A stretch of DNA of 64,000 bases from contig BTPG01000002.1 of NCBI GenBank assembly GCA_036245525.1, forward strand, positions 122,250,451-122,314,450, written 5' to 3'. Below are positions 12,692 to 22,639 of this stretch, in pieces. Within the stretch, counting starts at the first letter, position 1. The number at the start of each line of letters is the position of its first letter. The translations under genes and the position numbers were made by a program. The DNA is from Semisulcospira habei (taxonomy: Eukaryota > Mollusca > Gastropoda > Semisulcospiridae). The notes under the pieces are model-generated. The model made no database searches. It saw only the letters and a program-made list of their open reading frames with translations, and had not been told where the DNA came from.

Positions 12692-13576
12692 CAACATCAT
12701 CCAGTCTCACCACATACACCACCACCTCTACGCTGACGACTCACAACTACTAGACAAAGACAAACTCGACAACACTCAAACACTACTGACTCGCACGGCT
12801 GACTGCTATGAAGACGTGAAAAACTGGATGACAGCAAACAAGCTCAAACTGAACGACGACAAAACGGAAGCCATGCTGGTAGGCACTCGCCAAAAACTTT
12901 CCCAGCTCCCTCCCTCTCTCCACCTTCAACTCGACAGCACCCCCATCTCCCTCTCTGACTCGGTCAAGAACCTTGGCGTTATCCTCGATTCCTCTCTTTC
13001 CATGACCAGCTTCGTTTCCGCCACGGCCCTGGCACGTTATTTCCACCTCCGCCGCATCAGTCAGATCAGAAAATACCTCACTACCGAAGCTGCCACCAAA
13101 CTCGCGGTCTCTCTCATCCTATCTCGCAGCGACTACTGCAACTCTCTCCTTTCCGGCCTTCCGCACTCCACCACTCTCACTCTCTCGAGCGCGTCCAGAA
13201 CAATGCTGCCCGCCTCGTCCTCAGAAAGAAAAAATCCGACCACATCACTCCCCTGCTCAAGCTCCTTCACTGGCTCCCCATCCCCCAACGCATCCAATAC
13301 AAGATTCTGTCTCTCTGCTACAAATCCCTGAACAACTACGCTCCTGCCTATCTCTCCAACTTACTTCACCCCTACACTCCTCCCGGCTCCCTCCACTCCG
13401 CCTCCGACCCTCTCCGCCTCCTCATCCCCCGCACCAAACAGAGCACTTTCGGCCCCCACTCCTTCTCAGTATACGATCCATCTACCTGGAACACTCTCCC
13501 ACTCTCTCTCCGTTAGAAACACTCGCTCTCCTCCTTCCAGTCCGCCCTCAAAACTCACCTCTTTCAACAGTTCTAG
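12692..13576 (+). pseudogene. CR1/L2-like reverse transcriptase, second part
   Basis: Resumes at NIIQSHHIHHHLYADDSQLL with the catalytic YADD intact, then NKLKLNDDKTEAMLVGT, SVKNLGVILDSSLSM and SQIRKYLTTEA. A frameshift near 13185 moves the remaining VQNNAARLVLRKKKS-type segment to another frame, and a TAG at about 13514 lies near the end. The parent protein would end just before 13576. Confidence 0.83.
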
Positions 13577-13793
13577 CACTCTATCACCACACTCCCCACT
13601 CCAAGCTGACCGTCGTAATGTATTTTCACTGTGTTACGTGAGTCATTGTCTAAAGCGTGCGCATGCGTGTGCGAGTTGTGAGTGCGCGCTTAGAGTTATA
13701 ATTATTATAAGATACGCGCATTATAAATACCGTAATTATTTTTATTATTATTTTGACAAGACTGTAGAGAGTTGCACGAGTGAGTGTAGTCAT

Positions 13794-13919
13794 GGGGCCA
13801 GTTGCATGAGCAAGCTTAGTCCTGTGACCATCCACTAAGCAAGATGCGTGGCTATAGCATAGCGGCGCTCCTTGCTTAGTAGCTGGTGCAGGACTAAGCT
13901 TGCTCATGCAACTGGCCCC
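13794..13919. mobile_element. Foldback MITE, family D
   Basis: Terminal repeats GGGGCCAGTTGCATGAGCAA and TTGCTCATGCAACTGGCCCC, extending to about 31 nt (AGCTTAGTCCTG). 126 bp in all, directly after the LINE tail. Confidence 0.75.
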
Positions 13920-13939
13920 TACAGCTCCAACCACTAAGC

Positions 13940-14038
13940 GGCGTCCTGCTCCAGCCAATAAGCAAGGCGCTCCTCTATTGCAGAGCACATTGCTTAGTGG
14001 CTGGAGCAGGACTAAGCTCACTTATGCAACTCGCCCCG
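13940..14038. mobile_element. Foldback MITE, family D, second copy
   Basis: TCCTGCTCCAGCCAATAAGC pairs with GCTTAGTGGCTGGAGCAGGA. The right end CTTATGCAACTCGCCCC matches the neighbour's end; the left end is cut short. Confidence 0.68.
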
Positions 14039-14109
14039 GGTGCGTACTGCCTTGTCCAAAAGTAAAATCTTATAATTGGACAGAGTTCTGCTTATTTTAA
14101 ATCATGGCC

Positions 14110-14270
14110 ATTTTTGGTTAGTTTGGGGTTTAACGTCCACGGCACTGAAGTGAAAATGAACGGCCCTAAAGAGTGGGTTGTGGGGGACTGAGACAGACAG
14201 CTATTGCCTATGAAGTCATGACCTGAACAGTGATCAGTTCAGGCGCACTGCAATTGTGCCACATTGATTT
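14110..14270 (-). repeat. Possible I/Nimb-type LINE tail remnant
   Basis: TTAGTTTGGGGTTTAACGTC at 14116 is, read in reverse, the GACGTTAAACCCCAAAC tail type of I-group elements. The body is not recognised. Confidence 0.4.
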
Positions 14271-14576
14271 ACCAGGGCCTTTTAACGGACATGTTTTATA
14301 GAGCAAGTCCCTCTTTTTGCATTGGCAATGACCATTTTGAGGGTGGTCCTTATCTTATTGTGAATAGTATACATTTAGGAGATGGAACAACCCATAGGAC
14401 TGAATCACATCAGCCTATCAACATACAGAACGACAGTCGTTACGACGTATCAAAAGCACTGTTGCTTGTTAGTACTATGCTCAATAGCCAAAAAAGGGCA
14501 ACATTTAGGATCGACTATCATTTGCCACCGGGCTGTATTCAAAGATGGGGCATCGAATAGGGTCCGTGAAAATTCT

Positions 14577-14745
14577 GTTAGGTTGGTGGTTGTGTTATTA
14601 TTTTGAGAGCATGCGTGTGTTGATCATAGGATGATCCAATATTCATTCGAGTTATTTTGGATAAGAATTACTTAACTTTTTAGTATGATTCGTTTTCTTT
14701 TGCAGGGAGAATTGCAATCGATTTTTGTTGTGATGTGTATTTTCA
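14577..14745 (+). repeat. LTR fragment related to the 3' LTR at 28593
   Basis: GTGGTTGTGTTATTATTTTG and GAGAGCATGCGTGTGTTGATC align with 28740-28880 at moderate identity. A solo remnant of the same LTR family; no internal region beside it. Confidence 0.65.
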
Positions 14746-14883
14746 CTACAATGTTGTCAATTTTGACCTACATTAGAATGGACGGTTCGGGCACTAGTAT
14801 ATGCTTTGTATAAACTAGTATATGCTTTGTGTTTTGGGCCACACACACACACAAACACGCACACACTTTTACATCGTCAGCGC

Positions 14884-14889
14884 TTTATT
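14884..14889 (-). promoter_or_regulatory. Candidate polyadenylation signal, minus strand
   Basis: AATAAA on the minus strand (AATAAAGCGCTGACGATG), followed 15-45 nt on by a GT-rich tract (GTGTGTGCGTGTTTGTGTG), the usual layout of a cleavage site. If used by PEDS1 the 3' UTR would be about 7.5 kb. Other AATAAA words lie closer (for example near 20263), so the real end is unknown. Confidence 0.35.
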
Positions 14890-15239
14890 GAAAACCTCAC
14901 AGCACATTATAGTCATGGACAACAAGCAAGGCCACATAGTTGTATTTTGTTTTTCTGGACAGATAACAGTAAAGAAAACATCAGCGACATAGATCAGTCT
15001 GAACAATACTGAACGTACAACATGTAAGACAATTACATCAGGCTGAGAGATCACATTTATTTATCTAACTGTAATTAAGTATAAAGTAATGGGATTTAAT
15101 TAGTATACCTAACAGCTTTTTTCAACAGATTCAACCTCACCGCACTACTGCAAAAGACAAGACTGACATGGAAGTTTACGGGTAGCGCCTGATTAGCTTG
15201 GCTACTGGGCACTGGAAGCTAGCCTAGATCAATCTTTAT

Positions 15240-15456
15240 AAATTTCAAATACGAGCGATCAAAATTTCTGAAACCTCAGTAGCTGAGCTGACTCTTCGCA
15301 CCACAAGAATGTCCTGTGTTTGTCTTGTGATGTGTTCGTCTTCAGAGTGAATGTGTGTGTCACATGAGCGTGCGTTTTGGGTTCAGTTCGCGCCACTTTG
15401 AGCCGATTCGCAGAATTGGGTAAAGCACCTATATAATAACCGGTATTATTATTATT
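15240..15456 (+). mobile_element. SINE family S1, 5'-truncated copy
   Basis: Matches the 3' half of the SINE at 46673 (AAATTTCAAATACGAGCGATC through GCACCTATATAATAACCGG and ATT repeats). No tRNA-like head is present. Confidence 0.75.
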
Positions 15457-15956
15457 CAAACTATTCAGTGTTTAGTTGATAGAACGTTTCATAAACCTTT
15501 TTTTTAAGCTTAGAATTAAACAATTCGCAGCAATATCACTTTTTAAAAAAACTATTAATACTAGTGCTAAAAATACAATCAAACTAGCCAGGCACCCATT
15601 CTGCCAAAATAAGAAAAATATATCACACCTGTGCTTAATTTCAAGCAGCTCAAGCTAACAAATGCATGAACAATAAATAGCAAAAATAATGTTCAGAGCT
15701 TCTTTTTAAAACACATATCAATACTTTACAGCTATACAAATGCTTTCATCATTTAGCATTCTGTCATAATTTCACAACACCCACACAAAAACAACACTAC
15801 AGTTTCCCCATACAAAATGCCCCAAACAATCACAGGCTCAATACTTACTCAAAGTCTTTTCATTTTTCCCATCTCACAAACACAGCTGTAAATGTGTCGA
15901 ACAAGAGACCTAGATCCTCAGGAGCCCCTTCAACTGCAGCGAGTCTTCCAGATAAG

Positions 15957-16121
15957 GGGTCAGTTGCATGACTGAGTTAAAATCCCACACAAGCCACTAA
16001 CCCTTTGCATGTTGAAAACAGTTTTTTCTCGCGACGAGTCCTGTAGGACAAATACATTACTGTCATGCACCTTGCTGAGTGGCTTGCACCGGGCCTAGGC
16101 TCGCTCACGCAACTGAGGCCT
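15957..16121. mobile_element. Foldback MITE, family D, with a family C piece inside
   Basis: GGGGTCAGTTGCATGACTGA on the left and CTCACGCAACTGAGGCC on the right. The middle holds CCCTTTGCATG...GAGTCCTGTAGGAC, a family C remnant, suggesting one MITE landed in another. Confidence 0.6.
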
Positions 16122-16708
16122 GAAGTGGTGCATCTGAAAATACATGTGCACACCAGATTTACCTCTGTGTATGCACACATATGAAAGAAACCTCTCTATG
16201 ACCTAATGATGATTCCTGTTCTTCTGAACCGGCAACACGTGACCTGCATGTAACAAAACTTGGCCTCAGGGATGAACAAATTATTTCTTTCTTATTGTAC
16301 ATATACAAAAATAGAGCTTTCACAAGGATACTAACTAACATTCACACCATGAAAAGCTAAAATAAACGACCAGGTTCTCAGCACTGAGCAATATGGGACT
16401 GAAAGACAGACGGAATCTACAGAGCTTTCAATGAAGTAAGTTACAGACAAAAATACATGTAAACACGTACCAAATGACAGTTACAAGCACTTACACAACA
16501 CAAACTCTATGACACAGCAGAATAGTTTACAAAACCTCACAGCCTCCCTCCATTGTTGATAAAAACACTTGGTGAAATGCACAATTTTTGCTGGGATCTG
16601 AATGAATGCCAGCGCTAATTTACTTCCCAAATGCCCAACTCGGAAACCAACCACTGATTTACACTTGTACCAGTAGATGCAGTCCAACATAAACACAGGT
16701 TAACCCTC

Positions 16709-16909
16709 TTAACCCCACGGCTGCATTTCCAAACTTTTGGAGGCTCTAACGACCATGTACCAGCTGTAGGAGATGGATTGATCATGATAATTCAAGGGTA
16801 GTGCCAGATGAGCTTGGCGCCTTCAGGCGCCAAGCTCATCTGGCACTACCCTTGAATTATCATGATCAATCCATCTCTTGCTGCAGGGTCCTGGGACTAA
16901 ATGGGTTAA
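16709..16909. mobile_element. TTAA-flanked MITE, family A, with a perfect 106-bp palindrome
   Basis: TTAACCCC on the left and GGGTTAA on the right. Positions 16771-16876 form two 52-nt arms that are exact reverse complements with a 2-nt spacer (TC), the most perfect hairpin in the window. Confidence 0.8.
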
Positions 16910-17230
16910 GATGTAAAAGCTGCAATCAAACTTAGGAAGATAAACACTTACAAAACTGCCCTTGCTGACAAAACAAAACACAACAACAACAAAAAAAAAT
17001 GAACAAAATCAACAACCTTGAAACAGATATTACCTCTGTTATAAAGACTACAAAGAATAGATATTGTTCAAACAAGTGTGCATGTTGCAGTAAATGACAA
17101 CCCAAACCAGGGGACCCAGCACTCTATTTACATACCTGAGAAGACATGCTCGCCTAGCTTTGGAAATCTTTGTGGTGTTTTCACATTATGCACTGGCACA
17201 CAGAAGCAGATGCTTCAAATCACCTATAGT

Positions 17231-17532
17231 TTAATACCTTCGCTGCCTTGGCCATGAACAAATCTTTCAAAGCGTTGCAGGTTGACCACCAGATAACCCG
17301 TCCCATGAGGAACATGGATATTAGCCCTTATCATCCAAAAACACCCATTGCTTGAAATTAATTTGACTGATAGTTCAAGGGTGGTGCCAGAATAGCTTGG
17401 CGCCAGAGGCGCCAAGCTATTCTGGCACCACCCTTGAACTAAAACAGTTGATCTATCTCCTAATCTGTAATGTAGCCTGCATAGGACAATAAGCAAATTT
17501 TACACAATCAGCCTCAGGATGTAATGGGTTAA
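17231..17532. mobile_element. TTAA-flanked MITE, family A
   Basis: Perfect palindrome 17372-17440 (33-nt arms, AGA spacer). The right end is GTAATGGGTTAA; the left end (TTAATACC) is degenerate. Confidence 0.72.
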
Positions 17533-17781
17533 TAAGACCTAAAAAGGCCTAGATTACTGACATTAACCTTTAACCATTGCACAGTTCAAGAGAATCTAAA
17601 CATTTGCAAGTATGCAGGGTTAGTGAACTGTAGGTATTGCAGAAGGGGCTAAAGAGGAACAACAAAATGAAAAGAAAACGGACAGCAAAGCCTGAATGAA
17701 CGTACGCTCACGGATTGTTCCATACCGATTGCATGGAAGCTAAGGTTTAGTGCATTGGGTATTAGCTATGGGTAGCAGCAT

Positions 17782-17994
17782 TTAACCCATATAGCCATGA
17801 CATGCTAAGACAGGATGTGGATCGACCGTACTAATAGTTCAAGGGTGCTATCACAATAGCTTGGTGCTTGTAGGTGCCAAGCTATTCCAACACTACCCTT
17901 GCACTATCATGGTCGATCTGTCTCCAGAATTGCGACGTAGACCTCAAAGGATAACAAAAATGGACAATTTGATCCTCAGGACGTAATGATTTAC
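17782..17994. mobile_element. TTAA-flanked MITE, family A, decayed hairpin
   Basis: Starts TTAACCCATATAG. The hairpin 17836-17904 has several mismatches. The right TTAA is mutated (TTAC). Confidence 0.65.
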
Positions 17995-18054
17995 GAAACA
18001 ATCTATATTTAGCCTTGATACACTACAACAGTATAATTATGGATCAAACATGAT

Positions 18055-18112
18055 TGTTCATGTGTGGTGCAGGAATAGCTTGCGCCAAGCTATTCCTGCA
18101 CAACCCTTGAAC
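18055..18112. repeat. Family A hairpin, shortened
   Basis: Arms of about 27 nt around CGC (GGAATAGCTTG / CAAGCTATTCC), without clear TTAA ends. Confidence 0.6.
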
Positions 18113-18618
18113 TATCACGGTCGATCTGTTCCCTAAACCATAATGTAACTTAATTCCACTTTGGCCTCAATGTGTTCATGAATGTGCTAATAATAGTGAG
18201 ATCATATAAATTCTAATAAGGCATTTACAAAACATGACAATTATGCCAAGAAAGAACGAGATGAACTCACAATGTCTATGCATGTGCAAAATGAACACCT
18301 TTTTGTTTTCTTTTAAGTCCCCTTACATGAGCAACAAAAACAGGCATATGCCTACTTCACTGTGAGTATGATGTGAGAAAAATGTGTAAAAAAATGTGAA
18401 TGTATGTAATAGTAATTTTTTTTTTTTTTAAGTCACTACACAAGTGACAGTCGTGTCACAAACTACTTGAACAATCTCATTTCTAAATTCTAGTCATTAC
18501 AAAAGGCACAAACACAAAAGTGCGAGTGTGTCTGTATGGAAAACCTCTTCATTCAAAAACTAAATCCACTTCATTGACCCACTACAACTACAAGTAGAGA
18601 TGGATTGATCATGCTAGT

Positions 18619-18704
18619 TTAACCCTTTCATGTCAGTAGCTGTTTTTATGCAATTCCTAAGGGATCATCGTGACAAAAACTGCTACCAACAAACAAAGGG
18701 TTAA
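18619..18704. mobile_element. Family C MITE, 86 bp with TTAA ends
   Basis: TTAACCCTTTC at the left and AAAGGGTTAA at the right. The centre has GTAGCTGTTTTTATG / TGACAAAAACTGCTAC with mismatches. Confidence 0.72.
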
Positions 18705-20090
18705 AGGTGGCACACCTTTTAATTCTCAGTCAATCAGCCTCCTTACTTGTTAAGGAAGGTCAACTGCAGGGCTCAATGAAACGGAACTGTGTCAACAACA
18801 GTAAAATTTCACAAGGGAAATGACATCTTCTGATCTCACAACATCACAAAACTCAGATGCAAGCGCTAGAAGGAAAATACACTTCAAATCCAGTGACTGA
18901 TAAACCGCAAAGCAAAGGCAAAGGACAGGAGGTCTGTTCTTGGTGAAAGTAAGATTTTCATTGTATTCTGACAATCTTGCTTTTCACAAAAATCCTGTAG
19001 CACAAACAGCTTACATATTACAAAGGCAAATAAAGTCATGCGTAGCGCTATACCAAAAACAAAAATAAATAACAAACAAATGACATCCGTATGACACTGA
19101 GAGCAACAAAAGACAACCTCACACAATGCTTCAACACATCATTTAGATTTGCACTATCAATGAAACGATAATCTCACATTTAAGTTTCTTTTGATTACAT
19201 TAGCTGTGGTAATTCTCAATTTCATATGACATCTTGCTAAATGACATCTTAAATAGCATATTACATTTGGAAGAAAAACTTTCGGAGATCATGTTTTCCC
19301 TGTTAAATTACAGAATATAAACAGAATGATGCAGAGAAAGTGTAGCATACATCGAAAAGTTTAACACCAACAAGCAAGTCCACCATGATCATGAGTCATG
19401 GTCCACACCCTTCCTTGCAGTAACATACCTTGTACTGAGTATTGTACAGGTATACTACTTTGTTTTTATCTGAAACAGTCAACATAGACAGCCACAACAA
19501 CTGAAAAACCTGTCTTTCTGACTGAAAGGATTTCAAATTTCAGAGGATTTGCACACAATCTATTGTTCAGAAGTGCTGCCAGCACTTTTAAGTAAATAAC
19601 AAAAGGCATCTTTCAGTCAAAACAGGACTGACACTCCAAATAAAATCACAATATTCCAATGTGAAGAACAAATTAAACCAATAGGAATTTCTCCTAGTTC
19701 AGTTTCTTGTAGACATCTTTAAGACTTATGTATAAAATTATAGGCAAGTAAAGATTACAAATAAAACAAACAAGTACCGACGATAAAACTTTTGCAAATG
19801 AAGAAAAAGATTACACTTTACACTTAAAGGATCAGCAAACACAACCGAAACCCAGTAGCTATACTTTTAACAATTGACAAATATATATTAATTTCTTTTA
19901 TTTAAAATATGTTGTGGTTGAACTCACTTTACAACAGTTGTTTATTCCCTGTCATTATCATATGTTATGCACTACATATACAAGTCCCAGGACATGCATC
20001 AACTAACATAACCTGAAATCAGCCTGCAATCACCCCCCTCATCTGGAGGATAAATGGGTGTGAATAGCCCAGTAAGATGTACAGACTACC
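18705..20090. other. Non-coding stretch downstream of PEDS1
   Basis: AT-rich with short ORFs only. The minus strand is T-rich, as in long 3' UTRs. No repeat or RNA gene recognised. A partial family B hairpin begins at about 20091. Confidence 0.5.
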
Positions 20091-20439
20091 ATGAGGCCCT
20101 ACAGGGGCTCATGAAGATCTTTGCCTCTCACAAACGGAATGGGCACTGTGAGGGAAGGAATCCATTACCCAGCTAGACTGGGAATGCTTTGCGCTGGAAT
20201 CCATCACCAAAACAGACTGGCAACGCTTCAAGCTCAGCAGACTGAGGCTGATAACAAGGCTTTTATTGCAAGTGTTGGACTACAGTAACCTCTCTGTAAA
20301 GTATTCAGTTTGTTCTCAGCTCTGAAATTCTCAGGTCTTGAATGCTACAAATCACTCTTCCCAACATAGGTCTACATCTGTCTTACATTTTAACCTCTTC
20401 ACTGCTGAGAAAAGGTGAACATGATCCAGCTACAAAAGG

Positions 20440-21420
20440 CATAGATCCGAGAAGAAACGCGTCAGTGAGGGCTCCGTTCACGTGAGGGGGCGTCCAAAGG
20501 TCCAGAGGCTGTGTCTGGTCTGTTGCGTTCCAGGGATCGCTTGTCGTGGGCCGCAAGACGAAGCCGAAGGTCCGGCATCAGGACGGCACACGGTTTACTT
20601 CTCTCCTTGTGATGCTTGTGTTCCGCAAGGCGGGGCAAGCGAACTCGCTGCAGGCCAGGCTCGAGCGAGCTGGAGCGCAAGGGGGGAGTCGTCCATCCCC
20701 CAACGTCAGGGCAAGGCAGCCGTTTGTTTTCCACAAAGCAGGGCGAGTGAACTTGCTGTGGACCAGACTCAAGCGAGTTGGTGCGCAAGGGGGGATCCTT
20801 CGTGTGCTGTCCCCCAACATCAGCGCGGGTGCTTCTTTATCAGTCCGGGGCCGAGGCATGCGTGAGGCTGCGGGACAGCATAGGTCGTTCACGCCAATAA
20901 AAGCTCCAGAGCTGGGACCATAACTCTTCTACCCAGGGCGCGCAGACGTCACAGGTGCGGCCAGAGGCACAACCGGAGCAGGGGAGGCATACCACATGCG
21001 TATCACTCGGCCACTGGAAATCGCCACAATGGGTGCAGGTGCGGACTTGACAATTGCAACATATAGGCGAAAACAAAAGGTGTCTGGTCGTGGCTGATAG
21101 GCCACGTGACGAGTGCAACTGAGCACGAGCTCAGCGATGAGTAAACGAAATTCCAAGAGTGATGCCGCCGGCCGGCGCCAAAGGCGCCAGTCGCTGGCAA
21201 ACACCGAGACCTTACCTGGTCATCTCGCAGAGGGCAGGGGGAAGGAGAACCTGACACGAAGAAGGAGGGGGTGCCACCGAGGGGCCGAGGCCCGCACACG
21301 TCAGGCAAGGGCGCCAAGTCCGCGACATAAGTCCCAGAAGTCTGGCAACACGCGAACTTGTCAGAGGGCACCAGAAGAAGAAGCACACAAGTAACCACAG
21401 TTCAAGGGCTCCGTGGCCTG
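20440..21420. other. GC-rich segment with a 100-bp tandem repeat, nature unknown
   Basis: Base composition is sharply more GC-rich than its neighbours. Two ~100-bp units (about 20625-20722 and 20728-20828) read GCGAACTCGCTGCAGGCCAG and GTGAACTTGCTGTGGACCAG. The minus strand at 21090-20930 encodes a Cys-rich string (CTHCGDF, CLPCSGC, CDVC) reminiscent of zinc-binding gag heads of DIRS-like elements, but I cannot confirm it. Confidence 0.35.
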
Positions 21421-22060
21421 GCACAACACACAGCCGGGAACCAAGTCTCTAAGTCGAAGGTACAACCGATGCAGAACCATACACAGCCGTAGGCTAAACA
21501 CTGCAGCAGGCTAACAGACATCTGTACTCCGTAAGCTAAGAGAATAAACTCGCGTGTCTGCACAGGGCAGTTACCCGTATGGGGTGGGATGGGAGGCTAC
21601 TCAGGGTACTGGGTCACGGCATCTCTAGGTTGCCTCCCTTGGTCCCTTTTAGGTACACATCGTAAGTTTTTGGCTAAAATTATGTAAGCTAAGAGACAGT
21701 TCCTTGTTGTAATGGCATCGGTAATGTTTTTGAGGAAACAAATAAGAGACTTTTCTGCTCTTCTCCTGTGTACACAGGAGGGTTCCCTCCGTTACGCTCA
21801 AAACAAAGGCAGTGGAAAACCTCGGGGATGTGTGCCTACTCACGTGGATTGTGATGAGATGGGTAGAAAAATCTTAGCTGAATTAAAAAAATACTGATAA
21901 CTCCTATTTGCTAATTTTAGCAATCAAAACCTACCATCACTTTAAAAACAACAATACTCCTGTGGTTTTGGCATCCTCTACAAACCTTTTTTTCCATGAG
22001 AGTAAACCAGCAATTATGCCCAGCATGTGAATTCTGACTATGACGTCCACATCAAGCTGA

Positions 22061-22240
22061 TTAACCCCCTCACTGCTGAGGAAAACTTAATACAACCCAA
22101 CAGCAAGAGACATAGATCCTCATGAGCCCCTGCAGTTGCAGGGGCTCATGAGGATCTATGACTCTTGCTGAGACCAAGTTGTTCCCATGTTCCTCTGAAG
22201 GTTGTGGTTTTTGGTCATTAAGTGGCAGGGAAGAGGTTAT
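22061..22240. mobile_element. TTAA-flanked MITE, family B, almost perfect
   Basis: TTAACCCCCTCACTGCTGAG on the left and GGCAGGGAAGAGGTTA on the right. The palindrome 22102-22169 has 33-nt arms with a GT spacer and one or two mismatches. It lies 140 bp past the PEDS1 stop codon, so probably in the 3' UTR. Confidence 0.75.
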
Positions 22241-22378
22241 TTCATTTTTCTAGAGTATGCTTCATTTCAATAGATGCAGTGTCAACATTTTCTTTACATT
22301 TTCAACGTAAGACAGATGTAGCATATGCATGTCATATTTTCCCCCTTTTGTTCACGCAGCCACTGGTACTGTTTACAG

Positions 22379-22639
22379 TTATCCTGACTTCTTGGCCCAC
22401 ATGAGGTCATCCGAGCGTGGTTTGCTTCCTGTGAAGGCTTCGATGGCTGCCTCCAAGCGTGGCCAGAAGCGGATAGCCTCCAGGGGGTAGTTGAGCCAGC
22501 CGGTGGTTATGCAGTAGTAGGTCTCATGGGGGGCCACGTGGTGGATGCGGTGGTGTTTGCGGGGCAGGATGATGTGCAGGTCCTGAAGGCCAGTGATGTA
22601 CCAGGGAAGGCCGAAGTATGTGTGTGACCACTTATGGCA
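22379..22639 (-). CDS. PEDS1: PEDS1 terminal coding exon 5
   Basis: Starts after acceptor TTTTGTTGCAG and encodes the last 86 residues, ending in TAA. It has [41 protein letters not shown] and a [10 protein letters not shown] tail, all in family order. Five or more metal-ligand histidines lie here. Confidence 0.95.
   Translation of the reverse strand, partial: CHKWSHTYFGLPWYITGLQDLHIILPRKHHRIHHVAPHETYYCITTGWLNYPLEAIRFWPRLEAAIEAFTGSKPRSDDLMWAKKSG

Larger units (their letters stand above)
10750..13753 (+). mobile_element. CR1/L2-like LINE, 5'-truncated, split by an inverted copy
   Basis: RT-bearing element ending GCGCATTATAAATACCGTAA plus ATT repeats. The left edge is approximate. The endonuclease is absent. 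Sequence 11965-12687 is a separate insertion of the same family in reverse. It is similar to the copy at 59961. Confidence 0.87.

Noticed and set aside
12008..12700. A 230-codon minus-strand ORF as a novel proline/serine-rich protein
   Set aside because: It is the out-of-frame reading of the inverted LINE tail (11965-12687); the same string arises from the + strand copy at 61814.
9452..18112. CRISPR-like array of palindromic repeats
   Set aside because: Repeats are far apart, lie in TTAA-ended MITEs and show no regular spacers; the host is an animal.
20482..20865. 127-codon ORF as a real gene
   Set aside because: It spans a GC-rich tandem repeat, has alternatives open in several frames, and shows no recognisable domain.
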